The notes beneath the pieces were generated by a model. The model was not told where the DNA came from, searched no databases, and saw only the letters and a program-made list of their open reading frames with translations. From an uncultured Owenweeksia sp. (GTDB lineage Bacteria > Bacteroidota > Bacteroidia > Flavobacteriales > Schleiferiaceae), in the NCBI GenBank assembly GCA_937146805.1, contig CAKZRR010000015.1, positions 1 through 37,119 of the forward strand: DNA of 37,119 nt. Direction: 5' to 3'. A program made the position numbers and the translations under genes. Shown here one piece after another: positions 1 through 8,535 of the stretch. Numbering within the stretch: position 1 is the first letter of the stretch; each line of letters opens with the position of its first letter.

Positions 1-1079
1 GGGCCAATATTTTCTATCGAAAAAAGAGCCGCTTGGGTTTTCGCATTTTGCTTAAAACGCGCGTGTTTTGCTTCATCCTGCAAAATCTCTATGCCTCTTT
101 TAGCCATTGTAATCACATCACCTACCTCTGCCGTAAAACCTGTATTGCCATCAAAGTTTACTTCGGGCAAACCACCTGTATTAGAAGAGATAACGGGTAC
201 TCCGGCTGCCATGGCTTCTAAGGCCGAGAGTCCAAAACTCTCCTTCTCTGAGGGCAACAAAAACAGATCAGACATGCAAAGCACTCTTTCAATCTCAGAG
301 GTTTTGCCAAGGTATTTTACTCTACTCAAAATACCCAACTCTCGCGCTTGCTCTCTTGATTTCTCTTTTTCAGGACCTTCGCCAATCATCAGTAAAATAG
401 CACCTACCTCTTTCTGTATTTCATAAAAAACAGAAATAACATCTTGAATACACTTTACCGGCCTAAAGTTTGAAATGTGTGAAACAATTTTTTGACCTTC
501 TTCCGCCATATTCTTGCGGCACTCGTTATCCTCGTGGTACAGAGCTAAATCCACAAAATTGTGAATCACTTCAATCTCCTTTTTTACCTCAAAAATATCC
601 AAGGTATCTTGCTTTAAACTCTCCGAAACCGAAGTAACCGCATCCGATCGATTAATGCTAAAGGTTACCGCTTCTTTATAGCTAGGGTTTCGCCCCACCA
701 AGGTTATATCGGTACCATGTAGAGTAGTTATAATAGGAATTTTTACGCCCTTCTCCATTAAAATTTGCTGTGCCGTAACGGCTGCATAGGCGTGCGGAAT
801 AGCATAGTGCACATGTAAAACATCCAGCTTATGTTTTAAAACCACATCTACCATTCGGCTAGAAAGAGCCAACTCATAGGGCTGGTATTGAAACAAGGGG
901 TAATCTTGCACATTTACCTCGTGGTAATAAATATTGCGCTCCAAAATATCCAAACGTACCGGCTGGCTGTAGGTAATAAAATGTACCTCACAGCCACTTT
1001 TTGCTAAGTACTTACCTAGTTCCGTGGCCAACACACCGCTACCACCATAGGTTGGGTAGCACACAATTCCTATCTTCAA
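1..1079 (-). CDS. bshA: BshA-type glycosyltransferase (bacillithiol synthesis), 3' end off the window
   Basis: The minus-strand translation begins MKIGIVCYPTYGGSGVLATE and runs about 359 residues to the window edge without a stop. The N-terminal GGSGV loop, the LHGTDIT segment, the HNFVDL segment and the C-terminal ESFGLSALEAMAAGVPVI block are those of GT4 glycosyltransferases, and the start is diagnostic for BshA. BshA joins N-acetylglucosamine from UDP-GlcNAc to L-malate, the first step of bacillithiol synthesis in the cytoplasm. The family is about 380 residues, so only some 20 are missing. There is no ATG in the right place; a TTG at 1079-1077, 15 nt after the upstream gene's stop, gives the family-standard N terminus. 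It is the last visible gene of a minus-strand group with the YwqK-like and GH3 genes. Confidence 0.93.
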   Translation of the reverse strand, partial: MKIGIVCYPTYGGSGVLATELGKYLAKSGCEVHFITYSQPVRLDILERNIYYHEVNVQDYPLFQYQPYELALSSRMVDVVLKHKLDVLHVHYAIPHAYAAVTAQQILMEKGVKIPIITTLHGTDITLVGRNPSYKEAVTFSINRSDAVTSVSESLKQDTLDIFEVKKEIEVIHNFVDLALYHEDNECRKNMAEEGQKIVSHISNFRPVKCIQDVISVFYEIQKEVGAILLMIGEGPEKEKSREQARELGILSRVKYLGKTSEIERVLCMSDLFLLPSEKESFGLSALEAMAAGVPVISSNTGGLPEVNFDGNTGFTAEVGDVITMAKRGIEILQDEAKHARFKQNAKTQAALFSIENIG

Positions 1080-1094
1080 AATAAAACTCTTTTA

Positions 1095-1730
1095 CTAGTA
1101 CGACTCCGTTCTTTCTTCTTCTCCTTCTTCGGTGTAATACACCCATTTACCTTTCTTCTCTCCCTTTTGGTATTTGCCAGTTACCTTAATGGTTCCGTCT
1201 TCGTAAAATTCACGGTAACTGCCGTTCTTGTTGTTTTTAAGGTAGTATGAAATCGTTTTAATGGCCCCGCTTTTATAATACGTTTTAGCCTCTCCCTCCA
1301 GGGTTCCTTTATTGTAATTGTATTCGGTTACGGCATTGCCATTTTGATAGTACCAAATTGTTTTACCGTGCTTAATCCCTGCATCGTACTCGGCTTCTTC
1401 TTGGAGCTTACCATTTTCATAATACTTTTGATACAAACCGTGTACCTCTCCATTGGCATAGGTGCCTTTTTCGAGTAACTTTCCAAAGCTTCGGTACTTT
1501 TTCACTTCGCCATCCAATACATTGTTTTTATAATGCTCTTCTAACACCACCGATCCTTGCTCCGATATCATTACGGATATTCCGTTGCGCTTGCCATCCG
1601 GAGTTTTCTCCACCAGGCTCTTTAACATTCCGTTGGTGTGATAGGTTATTTTGGTGCTTACTTGGGCGTGTAAGTAATTAAGGCTTAAGCTGAGTAATAG
1701 CAGTAGAGTTGCTGGTAATTTCATTTTCAT
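1095..1730 (-). CDS. Secreted YwqK/MORN-like repeat protein
   Basis: A 211-residue protein with a Sec signal peptide (residues 1 to about 22, ending LHAQ). The rest is a run of roughly seven 20-24-residue repeats of the type YYENGKL...EYDAGIKHGK, which belong to the MORN-variant/YwqK antitoxin-like family. Such repeats form a beta-hairpin solenoid; the biochemical role in Bacteroidota is not established. Its start (ATG at 1730 or 1724) lies inside the last codons of the GH3 gene, an overlap of about 50 bp, which suggests translational coupling. Despite the family name there is no evidence here for a toxin partner. A second, broken YwqK-like gene lies at 28498-29308. Confidence 0.8.
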   Translation of the reverse strand: MKMKLPATLLLLLSLSLNYLHAQVSTKITYHTNGMLKSLVEKTPDGKRNGISVMISEQGSVVLEEHYKNNVLDGEVKKYRSFGKLLEKGTYANGEVHGLYQKYYENGKLQEEAEYDAGIKHGKTIWYYQNGNAVTEYNYNKGTLEGEAKTYYKSGAIKTISYYLKNNKNGSYREFYEDGTIKVTGKYQKGEKKGKWVYYTEEGEEERTESY

Positions 1731-4644
1731 TTTGTAAAGAATTATAAATAACTTCCTGAATACGCGTGCGTGTAGAAAGGGTTAATAATTTTCTGTTTTC
1801 GGCACTGGGGTTAATTCTGTTCGACAAAAATATGTAAACTATTTCCTCCGAAGGGTCTGCCCAAGCTAAAGTTCCGGTAAAACCTGTATGCCCATAACTG
1901 CGGGGCGATACACAGCCGCAAGTAGGGCCAGGGCCTTCAATTTGCGGTTTATCAAACCCAATACCTCTGCGGTTATCGGTTTCGCAAAACTGACAACGTG
2001 TAAACTCCTTTAATGTTATCGAATCTAAATAACTAACGCCTCCATACTCACCTCCGTTAAGGTACATTTGAATAAGTTTGGCCAAATCATTGGCATTACT
2101 AAATAATCCTGCGTGCCCGGCTACGCCACCCATTAAGGCCGCTCCTTGGTCGTGTACATAACCTCTAATTTGTTGCTGTCTAAAACTCTTATCGTTTTCG
2201 GTTGGAATTATTTGATTTTCATCAAAACGCTTTAGCGGATGATAGCCCAACGTAGCCGCTCCCAATGAGCTGTACAACCAATCATTAGTAAGTTTCTCCA
2301 TGCTTTTACCTTCCATTTTTTCTACCAAATCGGCCAACAGGTAGTATCCTAAATCGCTGTACTTGTAATCTTTACTATTGCGCAGTTTACTTCGTAAAAT
2401 ACGATCCATGATGGTGTCTTTTACCGTTCGGCTGCTGTACAAATCCTTAGCCACCGTGTTGGGATATTTAAAACTACGGTTATGGGCAAAATAGGCTGGT
2501 TTCTGTTTTCCTTCCTCCAGTGTTTCTAGGTAAAACGGAATCCAAGGGGTAAGTCGCGCTTGGTGGGTAAGCACATCTCTAATAATTAAGGAGTCTTTAT
2601 TAGTACCTCTAAGCTTGGGCAAATAGTAGCCCAAACGTTGGTCTAAGTCAATTTTATCTTGCTCTACCAAGCGCATCAGCAAGGGCAAAGTAGCCGCAAT
2701 TTTGGTGATCGAAGCTATATCATATAGGTGATGCGATTCAACTTTCGTTTTTTTTTGATAGCTCATGTATCCATAGTTTTTCTCAAAAACTATTTTACCC
2801 CTTCGTGCGATAAGTACCTGACAACCCGGAGTAGCTCCTTGTCGCATCGCCTCATTTACGATATCATCTATTTCGCTAAGCACCTCGCTATCCATGCCCA
2901 TTTCGGCTGGCATGGCATAACCCAATCTATTTAAAGAAGGGGTGTCGTAGCCAAATCCCGCCTCAAAAGAAGGACCTGCACTTACTGGCAACCTACCACT
3001 ACTGGCGCGCGCCCCAAAAATAATCTGAGCGGCAGCACGCTCCGCTTCAGGGTGGTTTTGATAAGCAATAAGCAAAGCTTCGGAAGAAGCCGCTTCGGGA
3101 AAAGTTTGTAAGGTGTACGCATTGGCAAAAAGGCTTACAATGGTTTTATTTTGTAAACCCAACCTGCGGATAAAACTCTTTAGCTCGGTGGGGTATTTAT
3201 ACGATTTCCAAGGGCTGGCATTGGACGTATAGCAACCCGCAATAACCAAATCGAAGCTGGATAATTTGTTGAGTAACTCATTACCATTGCTTCCGTTAAA
3301 GGTAAACAACTCCACATTGGCATACTTGCGTAAAGTATTGTAATAGGTAGTACCTATGTTGGTTCCTGCCACCACACAAGCTATTTTTTTATTTTTTAAA
3401 TCTTGTATCGGCACCAGCTTTTGCTTGTTTCGCACCACCGTAATAGCCGATTCATAAATATGTTTATTTACCATTTGTGACGACTTAGGACTTAAATCCG
3501 ACACAATATTTTTAGGCTCTACGTATTTTTTTTGCTCAATGCCCAACCAGCTTTTGGCCAGTAAAATGCGCAAAACTCTCTCGTCAATATCCGCCTCTGT
3601 AAGTTTTCCTGCTATAATAGCTTCTTTAATTTTTTTCTTGGCCGTAGGCACATCTTGCGAAAAAAGCAAGACATCATTTCCTGCTAATAAGGCTTTTACA
3701 TCTACTTCTCCTGGAGGATATAAATCGGCTACTCCGCGCATATTTAAAGCATCGGTAAAAACCAAACCTTTAAAACCCAATGTATCACGTAAGTAGCCAT
3801 TAATAATTTTGTTTGATAAAGAAGAAGGTGTGCCGCTCGAATCCATGGAAGGTACATTGAGGTGTGCGACCATTACAGATCCTAGTCCATTATCAATTAA
3901 ACGCTGGTAGGGCGATAATTCTATTTCGCGCAAGCGATCCATGGCATGCCCCACCGTTGGTAATGTTTTATGTGAATCGGAATCGGTATCTCCGTGGCCG
4001 GGAAAATGCTTGGCATTGGCCAGTACTTTGGCATCTTGCATTCCTTTCATATAGGCTGCTCCCAACTTGGCTACCATCTCAGGGTCTTCGCCAAAAGAGC
4101 GCGCATTAATAATGGGATTATTGGGGTTGGTATTGATATCTACCACTGGCCCAAAATTTACATGTACCCCTAGGCGCCTACAATGTTTGGCAATTTCGAA
4201 ACCCATTTGGTACGCCAACAACGAATCGTTGGTAGCTCCTACCGTCATAGGCCAAGGAAACTTAAAGGTGCTATCCAAGCGCATGGATAAACCCCACTCA
4301 GCATCCATTGCAATCATTAAAGGTGTAGTGGCTGCCGATTGGTAACTATTGGTTAATCGCGCTTGACGCACCGGCCCACCCTGAAAAAAGATAAGACCCC
4401 CAATATTTTCTTGCTTTACTAAATTTAAAATTTCTTTTTCGTGAGCTGCACCTTTGTTTGAATAGGCGGCTACCATAAATAGCTGACCCATTTTTTCGTC
4501 TAAAGACATTTGATTCAACTTTGCCTTGGCCCAAGTAGCATCTCCTTGATAAATAACGGGCATAGCTTTGCGCTGAGCCGACAGCTGAAAAACAGCTAAA
4601 GTAACGAGTACTAAAGCGCATACTTGTGATTGGATAAACTTCAT
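1678..4644 (-). CDS. GH3 (NagZ-type) beta-N-acetylglucosaminidase fused to a serine beta-lactamase-like domain
   Basis: A 988-residue exported protein. An open frame extends to 4794, but the ATG at 4644 is chosen because it gives a clean signal peptide ending at QLSAQ (residue ~24). Residues ~45-400 are a GH3 domain with the NagZ Asp/His loop KHFPGHGDTDSDSH (~212-225) and a likely nucleophile in FTDALNM (~298). Residues ~400-570 resemble the GH3 C-terminal domain. From ~580 to the end is a class C beta-lactamase/esterase-like domain with SxxK (SITK, ~645), a Y-S-D triad and HTG in place of KTG. This fusion is common in Bacteroidota and is thought to act on peptidoglycan-derived muropeptides in the periplasm. 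The substrate of the second domain is unknown. The gene precedes the YwqK-like gene and bshA on the same strand. Confidence 0.92.
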   Translation of the reverse strand: MKFIQSQVCALVLVTLAVFQLSAQRKAMPVIYQGDATWAKAKLNQMSLDEKMGQLFMVAAYSNKGAAHEKEILNLVKQENIGGLIFFQGGPVRQARLTNSYQSAATTPLMIAMDAEWGLSMRLDSTFKFPWPMTVGATNDSLLAYQMGFEIAKHCRRLGVHVNFGPVVDINTNPNNPIINARSFGEDPEMVAKLGAAYMKGMQDAKVLANAKHFPGHGDTDSDSHKTLPTVGHAMDRLREIELSPYQRLIDNGLGSVMVAHLNVPSMDSSGTPSSLSNKIINGYLRDTLGFKGLVFTDALNMRGVADLYPPGEVDVKALLAGNDVLLFSQDVPTAKKKIKEAIIAGKLTEADIDERVLRILLAKSWLGIEQKKYVEPKNIVSDLSPKSSQMVNKHIYESAITVVRNKQKLVPIQDLKNKKIACVVAGTNIGTTYYNTLRKYANVELFTFNGSNGNELLNKLSSFDLVIAGCYTSNASPWKSYKYPTELKSFIRRLGLQNKTIVSLFANAYTLQTFPEAASSEALLIAYQNHPEAERAAAQIIFGARASSGRLPVSAGPSFEAGFGYDTPSLNRLGYAMPAEMGMDSEVLSEIDDIVNEAMRQGATPGCQVLIARRGKIVFEKNYGYMSYQKKTKVESHHLYDIASITKIAATLPLLMRLVEQDKIDLDQRLGYYLPKLRGTNKDSLIIRDVLTHQARLTPWIPFYLETLEEGKQKPAYFAHNRSFKYPNTVAKDLYSSRTVKDTIMDRILRSKLRNSKDYKYSDLGYYLLADLVEKMEGKSMEKLTNDWLYSSLGAATLGYHPLKRFDENQIIPTENDKSFRQQQIRGYVHDQGAALMGGVAGHAGLFSNANDLAKLIQMYLNGGEYGGVSYLDSITLKEFTRCQFCETDNRRGIGFDKPQIEGPGPTCGCVSPRSYGHTGFTGTLAWADPSEEIVYIFLSNRINPSAENRKLLTLSTRTRIQEVIYNSLQNENEITSNSTAITQLKP

Positions 4645-4780
4645 GGAATCATTGTCATTTAAGGCGAATTTAGTGTGGATAAAGCCCGTACTTGGAGAGG
4701 AATCAATTAGTATTCCACAATGTAACGTTAAAAGCCAAAAAGCAGACACGCGAAAGGTGAAAAAACCGTTTAAGAAATAA

Positions 4781-4788
4781 TAACTTTG
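4781..4788 (+). promoter_or_regulatory. Bacteroidota-type -7 element upstream of the mutL operon
   Basis: TAACTTTG matches the -7 consensus TAnnTTTG exactly and ends 16 nt before the ATG at 4805, so the leader would be very short. No convincing -33 TTTG was found at the usual distance, so the call rests on the -7 box and its position. Confidence 0.5.
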
Positions 4789-4804
4789 CCACAAACTATT
4801 AGTT

Positions 4805-5080
4805 ATGGAACCTCCTAAGCTGCCTTCTGTTTTTAAATACCACCGTAATCGGTCTTTTAATTTTATTCCGCGCTATTATAATGAGCGAGAGGAAAGATTA
4901 GAAGGGCTCAAAAAAAAGTATGGAGAGCAAGGCGAGGTGGCCAACAACAGTCTTTTTAAAGAAGACTTAAAAGCGCGCTGGAGCTCAGAAAGAGCCAAAG
5001 GAGCCAAGTCATCTAACCAACGATTAATGGTTATTATTATGATTTTAACCGTTTTGGCCTATTTAATAATTACCTACTAA
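4805..5080 (+). CDS. Small C-terminally anchored membrane protein, function unknown
   Basis: A 91-residue protein. Its N-terminal ~70 residues are charged and basic (FKYHRNRSFNFIPRYYNERE and a lysine-rich helix), and a single hydrophobic segment (LMVIIMILTVLAYLIITY) ends the chain, so it is probably tail-anchored in the inner membrane. It is the first gene of the mutL operon: its TAA is followed at once by the mutL ATG. I do not recognise a named domain. Small proteins of this kind directly upstream of mutL are frequent in Flavobacteriia, which supports it being a real gene. Confidence 0.75.
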   Translation: MEPPKLPSVFKYHRNRSFNFIPRYYNEREERLEGLKKKYGEQGEVANNSLFKEDLKARWSSERAKGAKSSNQRLMVIIMILTVLAYLIITY

Positions 5081-6901
5081 ATGTCGGATGTAATACGGCT
5101 ACTGCCGGATAATGTGGCCAACCAAATTGCGGCTGGCGAAGTAGTACAAAGACCGGCATCGGCTGTAAAAGAATTACTCGAAAACAGTATTGACTCTGGC
5201 GCTTTAAACATTAATTTACTGGTTAAGGATGCCGGCAAAAGTCTTATTCAGGTAATTGATGATGGCAAAGGCATGAGCGAAACAGATGCTCGGATGGCTT
5301 TTGAGCGCCATGCTACTTCTAAAATTACCAAAGCCGAAGATATTTTTGCCATTGTTACCAAAGGATTTAGGGGCGAAGCTTTAGCATCTATAGCTGCGGT
5401 AGCACAAGTACAGCTTAAAACCAAAGTAGCCCAACAAGAACTGGGTACGCAATTACAAATAAATGGCAGCAAACTGGTAGAGCAAGATTATTGCCAATGC
5501 CCAGCTGGCACTCAAATAGAAATAAAAAACCTCTTTTTTAATATCCCCGCAAGGCGAAACTTTTTAAAATCGAACAACGTTGAGCTACGCCATATTATTG
5601 ACGAATTTCAAAGAGTCGCTTTAGCGCATCCTGGTATTCGATTTACTTTTGACAATAACGGGAGTGAACTTTTTGACCTAGCCAGCAGCAACTTACGGCA
5701 ACGCATAGTGCACATATTTGGCAATAAGTACAACGCCAAGTTAGTGCCCGTAGAAGAGGAAACGCCTATTTTAAAATTAACAGGCTTTGTTGGCAAGCCC
5801 GAGTTTGCCAAAAAAACCAGAGGCGAACAGTTCTTTTTTGCAAACCACCGTTTTATAAAAAACCATTACCTGCATAGGGCAGTTTGTTTGGCCTTTGATG
5901 GCTTAATCAGCGAAGGCTGGCACCCCAGTTACTTTTTGTATTTGGAAATTGATCCAGCTAAAATTGACGTAAACATTCATCCTACCAAAACCGAAATAAA
6001 GTTTGAGGATGAACGTGCCATTCATACCATTATTCGCACGGCCGTTAAACATGCCTTAGGGCAGTACAATATTGCGCCTACGCTTGATTTTGAATCGCAG
6101 GTAGATTTTATACAACCTTTGGCTAAGGGCCAAACCGTATCTCCGCCAACTATAGACATCAATCCAAATTTCAATCCTTTTGATAGCGATAACAGCGCCC
6201 CAAAAAGTGCCAAGTTTGGATCAAACTTCCCGGTGAGCAAGGCGGCCAACGATTGGGAAAAAATGTTTGAAGGCTTGCCCGAAATTGGTGAGCATGAAGA
6301 ACAGCAACAAGACCTTGAAATTGACGAAGAAGCCAACCAGCGAAAGTCCTACAGCCAAATTGGCAGAAAGTACATATTGACCAAACTGGGCAGCGGCATT
6401 GTACTCATTCATCAACAACGCGCACACGAGCGTATCTTGTTTGAGAAAATTATGCAATCCTTTGAAAATAAAAATGTTCCGAGCCAACAATTGCTTTTCC
6501 CGCAAAATATTAGCTTTAACCCAGCTGATTTTGAAACACTCAAAAATATGTTGACCGATCTTCGAAATATTGGTTTTGATTTGGATGAATTTGGGAAAAA
6601 TGAGTTAATTGTTCACGGAGTGCCTCTGTTTTTTGACAGTAATGCACTAGGCCACGCCTTGGAACAGCTTTTGGAGGAAGAAAAAAACCACAGCCACCAA
6701 CTAAACAACTTGGGGGCACAAGGAATTGCAAAAACGCTGGCCAAAGCTACCGGCTTAAAAATTGGTAGTCAACTAAGCCCAGAAGAAATACATCACCTAG
6801 TGGACGAACTTTTTGCCTGCGAACAGGCCTATTTAAGTTTAAACGGAAAACCCATTGTGGTTAATTTGAGTTTAAACGATATTGATAAAAATTTTAATTA
6901 G
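5081..6901 (+). CDS. mutL: DNA mismatch repair protein MutL
   Basis: A 606-residue MutL with the GHKL ATPase motifs in order: IAAGEVVQRPASAVKELLEN with the metal-binding Asn (residues ~14-33), DDGKGM (~63) and GFRGEAL (~95). A transducer domain, a variable linker (~330-420) and a C-terminal dimerisation domain follow. MutL couples mismatch recognition by MutS to strand incision. The site where nicking MutLs carry DQHAxxE reads HQQRAHE (in IHQQRAHERILFE), and the C-terminal CPHGRP-type zinc motif reads SLNGKP. The endonuclease metal site is therefore poorly conserved. The start abuts the preceding stop with no gap, and rhomboid and EEP genes follow with 0-1 nt overlaps, so this is one transcription unit. 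Confidence 0.96.
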   Translation: MSDVIRLLPDNVANQIAAGEVVQRPASAVKELLENSIDSGALNINLLVKDAGKSLIQVIDDGKGMSETDARMAFERHATSKITKAEDIFAIVTKGFRGEALASIAAVAQVQLKTKVAQQELGTQLQINGSKLVEQDYCQCPAGTQIEIKNLFFNIPARRNFLKSNNVELRHIIDEFQRVALAHPGIRFTFDNNGSELFDLASSNLRQRIVHIFGNKYNAKLVPVEEETPILKLTGFVGKPEFAKKTRGEQFFFANHRFIKNHYLHRAVCLAFDGLISEGWHPSYFLYLEIDPAKIDVNIHPTKTEIKFEDERAIHTIIRTAVKHALGQYNIAPTLDFESQVDFIQPLAKGQTVSPPTIDINPNFNPFDSDNSAPKSAKFGSNFPVSKAANDWEKMFEGLPEIGEHEEQQQDLEIDEEANQRKSYSQIGRKYILTKLGSGIVLIHQQRAHERILFEKIMQSFENKNVPSQQLLFPQNISFNPADFETLKNMLTDLRNIGFDLDEFGKNELIVHGVPLFFDSNALGHALEQLLEEEKNHSHQLNNLGAQGIAKTLAKATGLKIGSQLSPEEIHHLVDELFACEQAYLSLNGKPIVVNLSLNDIDKNFN

Positions 6902-7651
6902 ATGTTGCAAGCCAACCGATTTAGCCTTTTACCACCCGTAATTAAAAACCTCATTATTATTAATGGGCTTTTCTTTTTGGCCACATTTGTTTTAGAAAGC
7001 ACCTCCAATATCAGTTTGATAAAACTACTAGGGCTACATATGCCTGGCTCACGTGATTTTATGCCCCACCAGCTGGTAACCCATATGTTTATGCATGGCG
7101 GTCGATGGCATATTTTTATGAACCTATTTGCACTGTGGATGTTTGGTTACAACCTAGAAAATGCTTGGGGAAGCAAGCGCTTTTTAATGTACTATATGGC
7201 TACAGGCTTAGGGGCCGCACTTATCCATTTGGGGGTTAATTACATGGAAGCCATGTATTTGCAATCCCAGTTAACTGCGGCAGGCTTTAGCAGCCAAGAT
7301 TTACAACAGCTCCTTAACATGGATCCTTGGAATATTTCAGCATCCAGAGAGAGCATTGTTAGCCAGTATTATTACAAATTTAATATGCCAACGGTAGGTG
7401 CCTCAGGAGCCGTATTTGGCGTGTTATTGGCCTTTGGAATGATGTTTCCGAACCAATATATTTACCTATACTTTGCTATACCCATTAAAGTTAAATATTT
7501 TGTAGCGGGTTATGCGGCTATTGAGCTGTATAACGGTATTGCCAACGATCCCAGCAGTAATGTAGCGCACTTTGCTCACCTTGGTGGGATGTTAGTAGGT
7601 TATCTTTTAATAAAATATTGGCAACGAAAATCTTATCAAGATTTTTACTGA
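6902..7651 (+). CDS. Rhomboid family intramembrane serine protease (first of two)
   Basis: A 249-residue polytopic membrane protein with about six TM segments. The catalytic serine lies in GASGAVFG (Ser168) and the catalytic histidine in AHFAHLGGM (His226). The HMFMHGGRWHIFMN loop after TM1 is typical of the family. Rhomboids cleave membrane-spanning substrates within the bilayer; the substrate here is unknown. The ATG directly follows the mutL stop. Its length, about 50 residues longer than a minimal rhomboid, comes from an insert between TM3 and TM4 (residues ~112-160) rich in Gln and Ser. Confidence 0.93.
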   Translation: MLQANRFSLLPPVIKNLIIINGLFFLATFVLESTSNISLIKLLGLHMPGSRDFMPHQLVTHMFMHGGRWHIFMNLFALWMFGYNLENAWGSKRFLMYYMATGLGAALIHLGVNYMEAMYLQSQLTAAGFSSQDLQQLLNMDPWNISASRESIVSQYYYKFNMPTVGASGAVFGVLLAFGMMFPNQYIYLYFAIPIKVKYFVAGYAAIELYNGIANDPSSNVAHFAHLGGMLVGYLLIKYWQRKSYQDFY

Positions 7652-8535
7652 TGAGCGGAATAAAAAACGAAATAGAAAACGCCTTTAAACAGGGCGATGC
7701 GCTTACCCGGCTCATTTTTATAAACCTGGGTGTGTTTTTAGTTTACACGCTGGTAAGCATTTTTGGCTATCTCTTTAAAATTCCACTAGCCGGCTACCTT
7801 ACCAGCTGGCTGGCCTTACCTACTGATCCGTTTACTTTTATTACCCGTCCTTATACTTTGGTGAGCTACATGTTTTTTCATGAAGATTTCATCCATATTC
7901 TGTTTAACCTAATGTGGCTGTATTTTGCTGGCCGCTTGTTTATGGAATACCTAGGTGGCAGACGATTACTGAGCACCTATTTGCTTGGAGGCCTTATTGG
8001 AGGCCTCCTTTACGTAGTTACCTATAACGTATTTCCCGCTTTTAGCGAGGTAGTAGGATTGTCAAACAACCGAGGAGCCAGTGCGGGCGTAATGGCCATT
8101 GTAATAGGTGCTGCCACCTTTGCTCCAAACCTAAAGGTGCGTTTGTTTTTTACTTTAGAGGTTAAACTCTGGATTATTGCTGCTATTTCGGTGGTTATGG
8201 ATTTAGTGTATTTAAGCCAAGGAAATAATGCAGGTGGTCATATTGCGCACATTGGCGGTGCCTTTTTCGGCTATATCAGCGTAAGCCAATTTAAAAAAGG
8301 CAAAGATTTAACCGAGGGTTTTAGCCGATTTATGGACAATATTGTGAACTGGTTTAAGCCTAAATCAAAAATCAAAAAGGTATATACCAATACCCGAAAT
8401 GATGAAAACTTTAAGGTGCGTAAAAACCAAAGTCAGCAGCGCATGAACACTATTTTAGATAAGATTAGTAAAAGTGGTTACGATAGCCTAAGCAAAGAAG
8501 AAAAGGAGTTTTTATTTAAAATTGGCAAGGATTAA
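7651..8535 (+). CDS. Rhomboid family intramembrane serine protease with C-terminal cytosolic extension (second of two)
   Basis: A 294-residue protein starting at the ATG that shares one base with the preceding TGA (TGATG). An upstream in-frame ATG at 7618 would overlap the first rhomboid gene by 34 bp and is less likely. The catalytic Ser144 lies in RGASAGVM and His200 in GGHIAHIGG. After the last TM (~210) a basic linker leads to a conserved-looking C-terminal helix pair (residues ~265-294, with SGYDSLSKEEKEFLFKI), a tail often annotated as DUF6576 on Bacteroidota rhomboids. The two paralogues are clearly diverged, so they probably have different substrates. Confidence 0.92.
   Translation: MSGIKNEIENAFKQGDALTRLIFINLGVFLVYTLVSIFGYLFKIPLAGYLTSWLALPTDPFTFITRPYTLVSYMFFHEDFIHILFNLMWLYFAGRLFMEYLGGRRLLSTYLLGGLIGGLLYVVTYNVFPAFSEVVGLSNNRGASAGVMAIVIGAATFAPNLKVRLFFTLEVKLWIIAAISVVMDLVYLSQGNNAGGHIAHIGGAFFGYISVSQFKKGKDLTEGFSRFMDNIVNWFKPKSKIKKVYTNTRNDENFKVRKNQSQQRMNTILDKISKSGYDSLSKEEKEFLFKIGKD

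Noticed and set aside
4645-4794. A 50-residue N-terminal extension of the GH3/beta-lactamase protein
   Set aside because: The extension precedes a textbook signal peptide and overlaps the promoter region of the divergent operon.
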